DNA of 64,000 nucleotides from Ciona savignyi (taxonomy: Eukaryota > Chordata > Ascidiacea > Phlebobranchia > Cionidae). The notes under the pieces were generated by a model. That model saw only the letters and a program-made list of their open reading frames with translations, was not told the origin of the DNA and did not search any database. A program made the translations under genes and the position numbers. Shown piece by piece: positions 1 through 12,800 of the stretch (positions are counted from its first letter, which is position 1; the number at the start of each line of letters is the position of its first letter). The stretch is from assembly GCA_000149265.1 (NCBI GenBank), contig CH002344.1:2169789-2233788 (forward strand). Reading direction: 5' to 3'.

Positions 1-150
1 TGGAACAGTAGGAACGTCTCGGTTATACACAACACGCTACAGTAGCTAAGATAATCCTATGGGCATTGTGTATCTGACGAAGCCCGTGTGATAACACCTC
101 TTGCGGTCTTTAATCTGCAGGAAAAATCAAGAATATCCTATCCTATACCT
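1..150 (+). repeat. SINE-1, 3' fragment, degenerate
   Basis: Degraded 3' half of the tRNA-derived SINE that recurs through the window (here called SINE-1). It keeps the block resembling TATACACAACACGCTACAG, the disturbed GTGTGATAACACC block and a (TATCC)n tail. The element continues off the left edge. Confidence 0.6.
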
Positions 151-217
151 GGGGGAAGTATAACCATAACCAGCCTTTGCAAATTATATCACCGCGGAAT
201 ATCATAATTGAACTTAC

Positions 218-455
218 ATCGAAGACTTCCGGTTTCACGATTGTGACGATGACAATAGATCCACCGATAAGTGCAAAGAATAACCCGATGACGAAAATCG
301 ACCACGTGATCAGATTATCGAACCTGGGTGCATTTACTTGAAACAGTTGCTACTGTGTCGTCATACCATACCTATTTGAACTTTTGACCTGGCATCCAAA
401 GCTTCCTTGAGCGCAGTCGTCGTAGAAATAGTGAAGGTAGTTTCGAACCCCAAAT
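218..455 (-). CDS. Partial membrane-protein gene at the window edge, two internal exons
   Basis: I do not recognise this gene. Two exons can be read on the minus strand. The first, 455-372, follows a strong acceptor (ttcttttttag) and ends at a GTATGG donor in phase 2. The second, 323-218, runs from a CACCCAG acceptor to a GTAAGT donor in phase 0. The phases fit. The joined product has a Tyr- and Cys-containing polar stretch (YLHYFYDDCAQGSFGC) followed by one clear membrane span of about 20 residues (FVIGLFFALIGGSIVIVTIV) and then KPEVFD. Later exons would lie beyond base 1, and the first coding exon was not found. The hydrophobic segment with clean splice sites on both sides argues for a real gene. 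Family and topology are unknown. Confidence 0.45.
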
Positions 456-549
456 CTAAAAAAGAACCGTGAGATGTCGGGTTCACTTAGCATTAACTGT
501 GCGCCCGCGCCACCCACGACGCATTGCTCCAACCCAGTGGCATCTAATA

Positions 550-850
550 GTGGTCCGGCCGATATTTTGGTGGATTAGCGCGTCGCCGTTTAGCAAAAGG
601 GTTTGGGTTTGAAACTCTTCGCTCGTTAGTCGGTTTTATCCTTCGGCAAGGCATTTATCGGATATTCTCTAAACCTTGTGGAATGATGGGTTCTACCAAA
701 TTGAAGGTGCGTCTTAATCATACACAACACACTGCAATGTCTCCGGTAAATCGACGGTGGGCACGAGGTGATCTGACGTTTACTCGTGTGTTGACTACCC
801 TTGCGTTTGCCCATTTACAGACATAAACATGAATATCCTTTCATATCCCA
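550..850 (+). repeat. SINE-1 copy, near full length, diverged
   Basis: Contains a degenerate tRNA-like head (TTGGTGGATTAGCGCGTCGCC, then GTTTGAAAC), the middle block AATGATGGGTTCTACCAAAT, the CACACTGCAATG block and a TATCC tail. Orientation is plus. Confidence 0.75.
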
Positions 851-879
851 TTAAGTCTTCCAAATTGAAAGTTATGTCT

Positions 880-1062
880 GATTTTACACAAACTGTAATA
901 GCTTTATTAACTCGACTGTGGGCATGAGGTGTATTACTGTGCTCGACTGTTGGCTTGAGGTGTACTACTGTGCACCTGAGGAAGTCACTTTACATTGCTC
1001 CATCCAGGTGGTATCAAATGATTCCAAATTAAATGTTATGCCTGACTGTGATAGTGATAGAT
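880..1062 (+). repeat. Copy of the GGCATGAGGTGTATTACTGTGC repeat family
   Basis: Single diverged copy of a monomer of about 180 bp that is tandem at 2393-3062 and recurs at 7085-7345 and 19575-19880. Marker blocks are GAGGTGTATTACTGTGC, GTCACTTTACATTGCTCC and TGGTATCAAATGATTCC. Confidence 0.7.
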
Positions 1063-2392
1063 GCCGCATCTCGACTTTGAGCCTAAGTAAATTATACCAA
1101 GTAAATTATTATACTTTTTTTCTTTCGGGTAAAACTCTTCTTCCTTAGTAAGCTTTGCTAACTTTAAACTTCGTGACGTAGAAGCTACGTCATCCCACTG
1201 TGACGTCATACCATCAAATTCAGACCGCCACAATGAAAAACAAATGTTTTTTCTTATGCAACAATGCCTAGCGAAGCTATTTTGAGCTGGAAAATCGATA
1301 ACAGCCTTCTTTATTCGCGCATAATGGATGATGTTGACGTCAGCTACGTCACTAGAATTAATTAGTAAGAATCGTTTGGTGTCGCACAAGAGCAATAAAT
1401 TCCACAGTTGATGAACAGTTACCAAAAGTTATTATCAGCATTTTAAATCATCAGCAATATTCCAAAATATTTTCATTATAAAAAATATTCTATCGATTTT
1501 TTTTGCAATAAAGCGAATTGTAGTTCAAACATGACGATCGATTCATCCTGTTTGTTTGTGGAAGGTAATCAATCAATCGATAATTCTCTGTTACTCTTGT
1601 TCATCGTGCTTTCAAAAGAAGATAAATTAAACTTTCCCATTGGACCCCTTTTAAACGATAAATACCGAAAATAAGGGGGCCTGCGTGAAATCCATCGAAA
1701 TTAATTTAGAAGTTGTTTGCGGGATTTTCACATTACTTGACATTATTCATATTCTGAAACAATTTTTTTGCAATTAATTCTCTCCCTAACGATTATATTC
1801 CTAACTCGGACTTAAATTCTACCCTATTCCTAGCTTTTCAAAAACACTAACGACCAAGCCTTACAACCAAACTCCACAAAACCTACGCTTCCAAACAACC
1901 ACCAAGAGCATATTAGCATTTTCTCATTCCAGGGGAAAATATAAAGGCTACGGTTGAGTAGTTTATCGCCAATGTGACTCACGACGTAATTCATAGAAAC
2001 AATATATATCATCTGACAATTGTTTTTGTTTTGAATATTTTAATACGTACACATATTAATTTCCGGTGGCATATTTAAATTCCTTAGTTGTTATTGGTTG
2101 ATATAAAAAAATAGTATTTAGGTCTACAATAGCTAAATGAGGTAAATTTGAATTTTTAAAGATCATGTTACGTGCTATTACTTTCTTCTGTTTTTGTTTG
2201 TAGTACCGGCACGGTACCGGTAAATTAGTGACCTTTTAAGCTTTTTTATTTCTTAAATGTTATATTTTAATCTAAACAATTTTAACTACAACACCTACAT
2301 TTTCAGAATTGTATATAGTCATCAGTACTTTTAAGGTGAAAAAGACTAGCTAGGAGTAGCAACGTGATTGACGATAGTTGTACCGTATGGCA
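1063..2392. other. Intergenic, no gene seen
   Basis: AT-rich spacer with stop codons in all frames and no exon pair with matching phases. It contains two exact TGACGTCA octamers near 1202 and 1321. Nothing else supportable. Confidence 0.5.
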
Positions 2393-3062
2393 GCTCGATG
2401 TTACTGTGTGCACCTGAAGTCAGTTTACATTGCTCCAACCCAGTGGTATCTAATAAGTCGTCCAAATTGAAAGTTATGTCCGATTATCCACACACTGTAA
2501 CAGCTTCAGTAACTTGACTGTGGGTATGAGGTGTATAACTGTGCCCGACCATTGGCATGAGATGTATTACTGTGCACCTGAGCAAGCCACTTTACATTGC
2601 TCCAACCCAGTGGTATCTAATAAGTCGTCCAAATTGAAAGTTATGTCCGATTATCCACATACTGTAATAGCTTCAGTAACTCGACCGTGGGCATGAGGTG
2701 TATTACTGTGCTCGACTTTTGGCATGAGGTGTATTACTGTGCACCTCAGCAAGCCAGTTTACATTGCTCCAACCCAGTGGTATCTAATAAGTCGTCTCAA
2801 TTAAAAGTCATGTCTGACAATCCGCACGCTGTAATATCTTCAGTAACTCGACTCTGGTCATAAGGTGTATTACTGTGCTCGACTGTTGGCATGAGGTGTA
2901 TTACTATGCTCGACTTTTGGCATGAGATGTATAACTGTGCGCCTGTACAAGTCACTTTCCGTTGCTCTAACCAAGTGGTTTCTAATGAGTTGTCCAAATT
3001 AATGGTCATGTCTGATTATCCCTACACTAATAGCTTAACGTACTTGACTGTAAGCGTGAGGT
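2393..3062 (+). repeat. Tandem array, about four monomers of 140-190 bp
   Basis: Successive near-identical blocks: ACTCGACTGTGGGCATGAGG, TGTATTACTGTGCACCTGAG, CACTTTACATTGCTCCAACC, TGGTATCTAATAAGTCGTCC and TCCGATTATCCACACACTG. Length differences come from partial internal duplication of the GAGGTGTATTACTGTGC block. The array lies just upstream of a SINE-1 copy and of the MTDH gene. No coding potential. Confidence 0.85.
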
Positions 3063-3208
3063 GTATTTATGAGATCTGTGGTAATTACAATATTTTGTGT
3101 AATTTTAGCTTTCACTCTTTAATGCCATTTAAAATAAAAGTAATATTAATGAATGAACACATTAGCAGTGTCACATAAATTTAAAAGTATGTATTGTGTA
3201 TTTATTGA

Positions 3209-3511
3209 CAAGGATAGGATAGGATAGGATATTCATCTTTATCCCCTTGAATGGGAAAACCAAAGGGATTAACACACGGGCAATCGTCAGATCACCTCGT
3301 GCCCATCGTCGGGTTACCGGAGCTATTGCAGTGTGTTGTATATGATAGACATTTTCCTTCAATTTGGTAGAACTCATTAATCCGCTGGGCCCAGGCAATG
3401 TCCGTAAAGTGCCTTGCCCAAGGACACAACCGACTAGCTAGCGACCAGTTTCGCACCTTCAACCTTTCGATTGAAAGGCGACGCACTTAACCGTTAGACC
3501 AACGGGCCGGA
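3209..3511 (-). repeat. SINE-1, full length
   Basis: Reads on the minus strand from GTCCGGCCCGTTGGTCTAACG through a tRNA-like A box and B box (GGTTGAAGGTGCGAAACTGG) to a (TATCC)n tail. About 300 bp. It is one of the better preserved copies and defines the family consensus. Confidence 0.85.
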
Positions 3512-3841
3512 CAAAACACTGCAATAGGCAACACTGCCACATAAAACTGAAGGCAACATGAAAACAACACATTTTTGATTGTTTATCACTCCCAAATGTT
3601 AATTGGTTTCATAACAAGATGATGTACATTTTTGCCAGTCTATTAGAAATTACTATTGCTTTGCTTAAAAAAATTAAAAAAGTGTTGTAAACAATTTATG
3701 CTCATTTGTGTAAAGCTTTTCTAACATCATCATTATTGTTTTGATTTCATTTTCTATGAATCAATGTTACTGTGACATCAATATAGTCATACTATTATGA
3801 CCCTATAATGTAAACAAATTATGACATCATAATGTACACAG

Positions 3842-6800
3842 ATGATGTTAGATTCAGCTGAGATGCCGATTTGGATAGTTGCCGTGGTTACGATGGTCGT
3901 CGTCGTGGTGAAGTTGATTCAATTGTTCCGGAACAATGGAGGCAAAAAGGAGTCAAAATTTTCACTCGATACAAAAATGTCAGGAAAGAAGAAAAAATCT
4001 AGGAAGCAACGGCCGGTTGACATTAGTGAGGTATTGATCAGCGTGTAGTATGGTGGCTCCCTGTGTTGTAATCATTAAATATAAAGTTAGGTGTGCCAGG
4101 TGGGCAAACTGCATCTTTGATACATTTGGCAAGTATGGCACATTCAGCACCACTGCCACCTATGGCTCCCTTGGTACGTCTAGCTTCCTTGGCACGACTG
4201 GCACGTCTGGCTCCTTTGGTAACACAGGCACGTCGGCTCCCTTAGTACCACTGGTGCACCTGGCATTAATGACACCACAAATGTAAATTTAGATTCTACC
4301 ATAATTTTAATTTTAGCGGTAATCATTTTCTACCAAGAGCCAATTTATGTGATAAACTACTTTGTTTAAATATCTTCAGACTCTTAGGAATTTATGTTTT
4401 GAATGGTTCTTTATATTTACTTGAGAATTGTTCAAATATTTTAGAAAAACCTTCGTCGTGAGACGGCTACGCTTGACCAGGAGGCGGAAAAACCTCTGAA
4501 CCTCACCAGCGAACAGCATGTCAATCATAACAAGAAAAGTGAAAAAAAGAAGGTTTGACCATTGTACTTGTGGTGGTTGACATTCGGCTGGGATTAAAGT
4601 TTATTTCCTCAGAATGATAGTTGTGTCTTGTATTGTTTACAATTATTATAGCAGTGGAAGTAAAATTAGGAAAACTAATCTCTTGTATAGTCTTTTAAAG
4701 TTATAGCTACTTGTGTATAGTTGGTTCAGCCAAATAGCTTAGTTAGTATGTTGCCTTTTACACATCCCCGACCCCCCTTCCAGAGCAGACACCCCAAAGC
4801 CCAGCTGTATGTTCCACAACAAACCCCTAATAACCCAGGGAATCCCCCCAACCCCTTTTACAGCCAACACACATGAACCGAATTTTATCTACCACAAAAA
4901 AAACTAAATAACCCCTGAAATCCCCCCAACCCTGCTTTTACATCCGACACCCCTAAACCCCAACGTTGCATTCCACAACAATCCAAAAAAATGGGGAATC
5001 CCCTAACCCCTCTTTTACAGTAGAGACACCCCCAATCCCCAACTTTATCTTCCACAAAAAAAAACCTAAGAGCTTTGACCCTGCAGACCATAATGTCCAA
5101 CATCAACTTCATGTAACGTCGGTTAAATCTTTGCAGGGAAAGTCGAAGAAGAAGCGAAGTCTTCTCGACACCATCTCATCTGTGGTTGAACACGCACCTA
5201 CTATAGAGGATGGTCTGGTGGTTTATTAATTGGAATATCTTAGGATCATTCATGTTTATTTTTATGGTTGGGGAAATGCAAGGGATATGGTTAATTATGG
5301 GAAGATGTATGTTGTTGGGTTACCTGAGTTATTTTAGTGTGTTGAGTAAGATACATTATTACAGAGTAAGATATTGGTGATCTGACGATTGCCCGTGTGT
5401 TAACCCCCTTGGTTTTCCCATTTTATATTATTACAGTAATTCACTGTGAACTGAGATGATGCAACAATTGCTTCGTTCACTTAAGGACGCGACTGGTTTT
5501 GATCCCGTTACCTTCCGATTGCAGGTCAAACCATCAACCTATACAAAAGAATTGGATTTTGATAAAATATTCTAGTGACATCACTGATATATGACATGAT
5601 ACAGGATTTTCAATTATTAGTTAGCCTTGGCATTGATGCAGATGTATGATTGGAATATTTGGCATTTTTAAAGACAGTTTTTGCATTGAAATTGGTATAA
5701 GTATCTGTCATGTTAACCCTTTGGCCACATGATCCTTTTATGTTTTCTGGCATGCCATGGTTAACAGAGTTTGAATAAGTCGGCAGATGGGACTGGGAAA
5801 TTCCCACCCCCATTTATGCCCCATGTCAAGCATGGGTGACAGAGTTTAATTGAGTTGTGTCGGCAGATGGGGTTGGGGAATTCCCACTCACCCACATTCA
5901 TGCCCCATGTCAAGCATGGGTGACAGAGTTTGATTGAGTTGTGTCGGCAGATGGGACCTGGGAAACAGTGAGCACGCGGGAGCAAAGGACGGTGCAGAAA
6001 CGCGAGAAACGTCGTCAAGATTCACTTGAGCTTGATGTCAAACCCCCCACCCCTGTCCAACCCCATATAACAGCGCAAGCTAAAGGTATTTTGTTGCGTA
6101 TATTGCACAATCCCAAGAAAGCAAAATTCACCTACATTTAAACATATTTGTAGAATAGTGTCCATGGTAATATTCTGATATACTGTCAATACAACTCTAT
6201 ACAACAAAGGATACAGTCTGCAGGATGGTCAAAATCCCTGTTGCCCATGCCTGATATAGATGCATTCTATACATGCTGTTTCATGCACACACATGCCTGT
6301 GATTTTACCTGCTGTTTACTGTGTCATTGTGGTCACCTTACCTCTTACCGTCCTGGTGTCTGATATGTAGTTTTTCAACAATGTTGTATTTAGACAATAT
6401 TTGCTTGCGATTTGCCTTTAACCCAACTCTGCCTTAACAATATGATCTAAAAATAAAACATAAGAAATATAAAAAAATAAGAATGAAACAACATAAAATA
6501 AGAATGGATCAACATAAAATAAGAATGGATCAACATAAAATAAGAATGGAACAACATAAAATAAGAATGGAACAACATAAATAAGAAAGGAACAACATAA
6601 AATTAGAACTGACCAACATAAAATTAGAATTGACCAATATAAAATAAAAATAGAACAACATAAAATAAGAATGAACCAACATAAAATAAGAATGGGCCAA
6701 CATAAAATAAGAATGAAACAACATAAAAATGGACGTAACAATACAACAGCATTGCCAAATAATCAATGCCAAGTATATGGTGGAAACGAGAGTGGCGCCA

Positions 6801-9800
6801 AAGAGCTGTTTTGGATTACATAAACAAAATAGCTTTGCAGGATAAAGTAAGAAAGTTACAAAGAAATTAAGCAGTTGTGTGGAAATCATTACTGTGAGTA
6901 ATTTAATTAAGGATAATTGATGAATCTATTGTAACTATATTGCGTGGTGTGTGATTATTCTTCGTTGATAATAATGATCTGTTTCCTTGGTGGTTATCGC
7001 TTTATTATGGTGGCTATGTCCCCTGGTACTCTGATAACCTTAGCAAAATATTTGTTCATTATATTTAGCAATTCTCTGCTGTGTATATTGTGGATTGGGC
7101 ACAAGGTGTGTTACTGTGCACTTGAGCAAGCCACTTTACATTGCTCCAACCCAGTGGTATCTAATAAGTCGTCCAAATTGAAAGTCATCTGATTATCAAC
7201 ACACTGTAATAGCTCCAGCAACTCGACTGTGGGCCACTTTACATTGCTCCAACCCAGTGGTATCTAATGATCTTATGAGTCGTGCAAATTAAAAAAACCA
7301 TTTATGGTTATCCACACACTGTAATATTAACTCCAGCAACTTAACTATGGACATGATGCATCAGTCATTTAATTTATTTCCCCGTCAGTGTGAAATCCCA
7401 TCTAAAAATGGCAAACACGTTTCAGTTACAAATACTCTGAAAATCACCTTAGAATAATGCAAATTGTGTTTCAACCACACCCAAAACCACAATACCAAGA
7501 ATAAAATGGCAGATTTAATTTAGCCACCATTATTTCTAAACCGCATTGCTTAGAGCGTGTTGTTTACGGGTGTGCGCGGCATATGATGTATTTTGATCTT
7601 TCCTTCCTTAATTGCTGGCTTTAGGAAAACGAGCGTCTGGCTTTAATCTCAGTGTGTGTGCGTTCTAACTTCCATTGTTGGATTGTATTGCTAGAATGTG
7701 TTAAGCTTGGCTAATACTTGGTTCGTTTTGGAGATTTTGAAAAGTTTTAGTTCATTTTAAGAGATTTTACATTAAGAGTTAAAATTTCTCTTACCATTTA
7801 TAAAATGTGGGCACAATAATTCCGTGCACCCGTGTTATAAGCTTGGTCAGAGTATTGTTTGTTGCTTAAGATTCAAAAGATTTATATTTTTGTTATAAAA
7901 ATATATTTCTTGATTACAGTTATATACCAGCACTGGCCATGGGGGGCATTCGAATTCAGAATTCCGTTTCATTGTTGTCCATTGTCCATTGTGTGGTCAT
8001 GGAAGCTTATTGTCTCACATTGTTGCATCATAATTATTGTTCATGCACTGTTACCTAAAAGCTACACTTTCCCAGTATTAAAATCTGTGATTTACAGTGT
8101 AATAGGCATGATAGTGATGTCATACCATTGATTATGTTGTCAAAGAAGTGATTGTTACAGAAGTGGCACCAAGGTTTGCACGCGCGGCGGGTGAAGGATG
8201 GGTGGAAGGGAGGAAACAACCCGTCGTGTATCGAACCCCCATGGAAGTGCTTCCACCCGGGCAAAATGGGGAAGTCCCTCTTGAAAGAAAGGATAATAAG
8301 CAAGGTAATTTGACATTTTTTTTGTTAATGAACCGATGTGAGATAAAATTAACCAGATTTGGTATGTTGGACTTTTTTGGTTATTTTAGTTAAGGATTAT
8401 TTTCCTCCATGGTCTTATTATGAACTATGTAGGTAAAAAATATATACCCCTCGCTTCCAGTGATTTTTTGGGAACGCAAGGTGTTTTTTCATGATGCCTT
8501 GGGGTCCAGAAATTGTGTTTATCTATGCAACATTAGTATATTTAAATGGGATGCACCCACCACACCACAACTACCATTGTATTACGAAGCACAGTCTAAT
8601 TGTCCAACTTAAAAAACTGATGTGTCTATTGCAAGTTTTTAATGTTAATCTCTGATATTATTAAATCATTCTTGCTTGTTGGACAATGTATATCAATCCT
8701 ACCAATATAGAGACAAAATTAAGTAACATATTGTGAAAGGTCTTCACACAGCGCAAAATCTATTTATCCAACAAAAGACGAACTTTTGTTTCATCTGTAC
8801 CCACTGATTTGAACCTGTGTTGCGTAAATATATATTAGACGAAGTCTTTAGACTTTTAAGAACTGAGCGTCCGATTCTAATTAGTCCAAGTATTCTGACT
8901 AATATATTACAAAGCACAATTCAGTGAATATGTATTTCGCGAAAAAATTGTGATGCATAATGTCTAAGCACAGTAGTGTCGCTTTTGTTCCAACCCACCA
9001 TTTACGAAGTATTCCTCATAGATGTTTGGGACAATTCAAGCTCGGTTGTGGGGATTCCCCTCACCACACCTCTACACTGGCCGTCGGCATCTGCAAGTGG
9101 CGATGGTGAATATGATTTCTATGGGTTTTTTTAATTCCGTGGCGAGAGCATAGCTCTAAACATTTGGTTGTTAAACATACACATAGAGGCCTAATAAGTT
9201 TTGCAAGCATTTGTTATGTTACTTATGACCGCTGGTGTCAGTAGAGCTTATTTGCCTTTAAAATCCACTTATGGCTTTCCTAATACGAATTAAAACTGCT
9301 TATTTTAACTTTACACTATAAGTATTATTAAACATACATGTTAAGCATGCATATTTTAACATGGGTGTTACATTTAAGTAACAGCTGTGATTAGAGGTGC
9401 TCATTAGTGTGAATAAATGGGTTAGAACATAGTTCTTTTGACGCAGTTTCTTTAATAACTTAATTTTAGTGTCTAACCGCGTCTATGATATCATTATTTT
9501 GTTGATAATCTCTTGCAACATGTAGGCATAGTATTTAATGTGCGACCGTTTACTCCGTTGGTATTAGTGCGATGCCTTTTAACTGAAAGGTTTAAGATTT
9601 GAAACTGGTCGGTTGTGTCCTTGGGCAAGGTAGTTAACGGACATTGCCTGAACCCAGCGGATTAATGGGTTCTACAAAATTAAAGAAACATGTAAATCCT
9701 ACAAAAACATACTGCAATAGCTCCGGTAACCCGACGGTAGGCGCGAGGTGATCTGACGATTGCCCGTGTGTTAACCCCCTTGGTTTTCCCATTCACAGGA

Positions 9801-12800
9801 ATAAACATGAATATCCTATCCTATTTTAAGGCTAAATCTCTCTTCCTATATTATTCCTTCTGACATTGTATATAAAACAACCTTTTAATTACAAACACTA
9901 CTCGGTTTAAACTTCTGGTTGATCTGGTCAGGCAAACCTAACCACGATATCTTAATTTGAGATCTGATTGACTGTAGCATCTATATTTACAAATCATAAT
10001 GGCACATACTGGTGTGCTAGAAAGCATATTTGCTTGTGTGTATGACGTTAGTTAATTTCATCTGGAATCTGAAAAACGTCGCAATAGGATAGGATATTCA
10101 CATTTGTTTAGTGTTGTGCAACAAAACAATATACTGCAATAGCTGCGGTATCCCGACGGTGGGCGCAAGGTAATATGACAATTGCGCGTGTGTTAACCCC
10201 ATTGGTTTTTCCATCCACAAGGATAAACATGAATATCCTATCCTGTCTCCACAAATCCACTCCACATGCAAATTACCATACGTACAGCCAATGTACGCCG
10301 TGTGTAACCATTTAATACGCTGTACGAGCCATGTATTGCATTTAAGCCAGGCTTCAATAGAATTTTCGGGGAATTTCAGTTGTTAAGTTTCCAAAATTTA
10401 TTTTAATATGATATCTATGTATTCCTACAGGTTGGTGCGGAATAACGTCGCTCTCTGCTGCCAATGAGTGGTCAGACACAGGTGAATTGCATTGATATAA
10501 TAACGTTTAACCATCATGTTTATTGTTGGTCATCACTGCAATTGTGCAGTACTGCGTTTGATCAATCGAAGGAAACGAGCGTTGAATGGAATTCTAGAGA
10601 CTTCACTTTTAACGTCATGAAGGCCGTTTTAATCTTTATAACCGTGTGTGTGTTAACGATTCCAGAATAAATCACTCGTCCAATCAGAGAGCGCGGTTCA
10701 AACCACATTTCCCGCGCAACAGGATGCCCTCAATGGAGCCCTTCCTGTTGTCTGGATCGCGGCTTAATCGATGCTTTATATCGCAACACTAGCCCCTGTG
10801 ACGTCGCACATGCACAGACCAATAGCGTACGCGCCCGTATTCGACTGCAGCAGTTCGACTTAATTTCGCGTTTGTGCGCGATTCGGGTTCTAGAACTTCG
10901 TGGAAAGTCGAGGGATGTCACGTGACGACATTTTGTTTTCGCGCTTATTCTGTGACGTGACAGATCACCGAGTGGTCATCTATATATCGCAGTGGTAGGC
11001 GTATTCTATTTGCTGTTAGGTGAGTGAGTGCTAGCGAGCATGGCTGTGTGAGCTTTGAAAGGCTATTATGGAGTCATAAACAGATATTAAATCGCAGGAG
11101 CGAAAGATCTTCAAGACTGGGTTCACGTTGAACCAAGTGCGACAGAAACCGACCAATGGAGATCAAGAACGTCAACGATATTGCAGGTGATTGGTTGGTT
11201 TGAATTTGAATTCCGCCGATTGAGGTTTATATGAAGGTGTAAGCTATTCGCGTCCGAATATCTTTCATCTTCGTATGCATCTCGTTCTGCATTGTCATCG
11301 ATTGTTACGTCATATTGAATGTTCTACACGTATGTATTTACTGTGACGTCATAGTAGGCTATTGTCGGCGAGGCGGCACGTTAGATTGGCTCCGCCCTGT
11401 GAAACACTCTGGCGTTCCGTCATTGGCGGGTTCTAGCGCTTTCATCGCGTCCAGCGCTGCTGTGTCGTCACATACGCGGACAATTGCACTCGTCTGTACC
11501 GCCCCCTTGCGTTGGCGGACAGCGACGGCAATAGACCGCGTGGTGGCGCTAAACATCTGCGAAACAACCAGTTACCATGCAGGCTTGTGTTTCAAGTTAG
11601 TGTAACGTGACTCACTTGAAACCCAGGACCTGTTGTGGAGATATGGTGATGTCATCGTTCATACGTCATACGTATGGCGTCATCAAGACTTACATCATCG
11701 TTATTTAAATATTTTTCCGAAAAATGTAGTGTTATAAAAATAAATGTTTATGGCTTAGTTGTTTATACCAAATCTATGGTGCCGGAAGTTGTGTCATCGT
11801 GCGCACGCAGGGCTCGCGACAATGGTCAGACATGCGGACGGGGAACCACCCCGAGCCTCCCGCCATCGCTCTCATGCAACGCGAAGAATTTCTACTGGAG
11901 CCGGAAGGTGGCGCCGTTGATACATCCGACGTCGACAACCCGTGGAATCTCGACGTTGAAGACGGTATAGTTTATTTTTAATTAGGGCGAAACTGGATTT
12001 GAGGTCATTTTACTATTTCTTGATTAAAGGGAATCATTTCAGTGCTATATTGTGACGTCAACTTAATAAAATATCAGAAATGTATTGTATTGAAGTAAGT
12101 TTCTGTGCGTTTCCACAAATTTTTTAACTTTTTTATTTTAAGTTTGTTTACTTACGTGTTTACAATCGGCATTGTTAAATTCTATTGACTACCAATACAA
12201 ATACCAAATAAATAAAATATAATTCTAAAAATGTTCTTTGTTTTAATTCCATTTAACTTTCAGTCAAATGGGATTATTTTTGGAATGTTGTGTTTTGACC
12301 TCTGACCTCTAATATTTGGCTTTTGACCTTTTTAGATAAAGTTGGGGATTGGTCACCACCAGAAGCAGTATGGAGCAACGCTAACGTTGATTGGGACGTG
12401 CCCTCTACCGCCACCAAACAGCCAACTTATCTTGTATGTACACATAAAAATCATATAATTCATAAAAAATGTATAATTACCCCCAAACAATGCACTTAAC
12501 TTAGGTTATTGTCACATAAAGTTATTTAACTAGAAATAAATATATAAAACATAGAATTCTTATAAAACAGGCGGAATTAAGTGGGGAGGAATCAAAAACA
12601 ACCACGCCATCTAGCGTCACTGCCGTTCAATCATCCAATCAGAAGAAATCTCGTCGACGCAGAAAGAAGAAGCAACCAATTGCAGAACAGGTTAGATTTG
12701 TGTACATTACTATCGAGAAGTCGCTGTTTTAGTTCAACCCATTAATCCACTGGGTTCGTGCGATCTATATACCCACAACCAACTAGAAAGTTTTAGATTT

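Noticed and set aside
626..814. Open frames in SINE-1 copies (here and at 3292-3486, 19254-19488, 31045-31245, 34294-34580)
   Set aside because: The same peptide-like strings recur in each SINE copy and change frame between copies; non-coding.
1036..1425. 129-codon open frame on the minus strand
   Set aside because: Low-quality composition, no acceptor or donor logic, overlaps a dispersed repeat at one end.
3292..3511. True tRNA gene
   Set aside because: The head has A- and B-box-like sequence but no complete cloverleaf acceptor stem; it is the tRNA-derived head of a SINE.
6418..6889. Phe/Tyr-rich open frames on the minus strand
   Set aside because: Translation of the 21-bp minisatellite, no start or splice support.
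11315..11605. Open frame of 96 codons near MTDH exons 7-8
   Set aside because: Overlaps intron sequence between phase-consistent MTDH exons and shows no family resemblance or splice logic.
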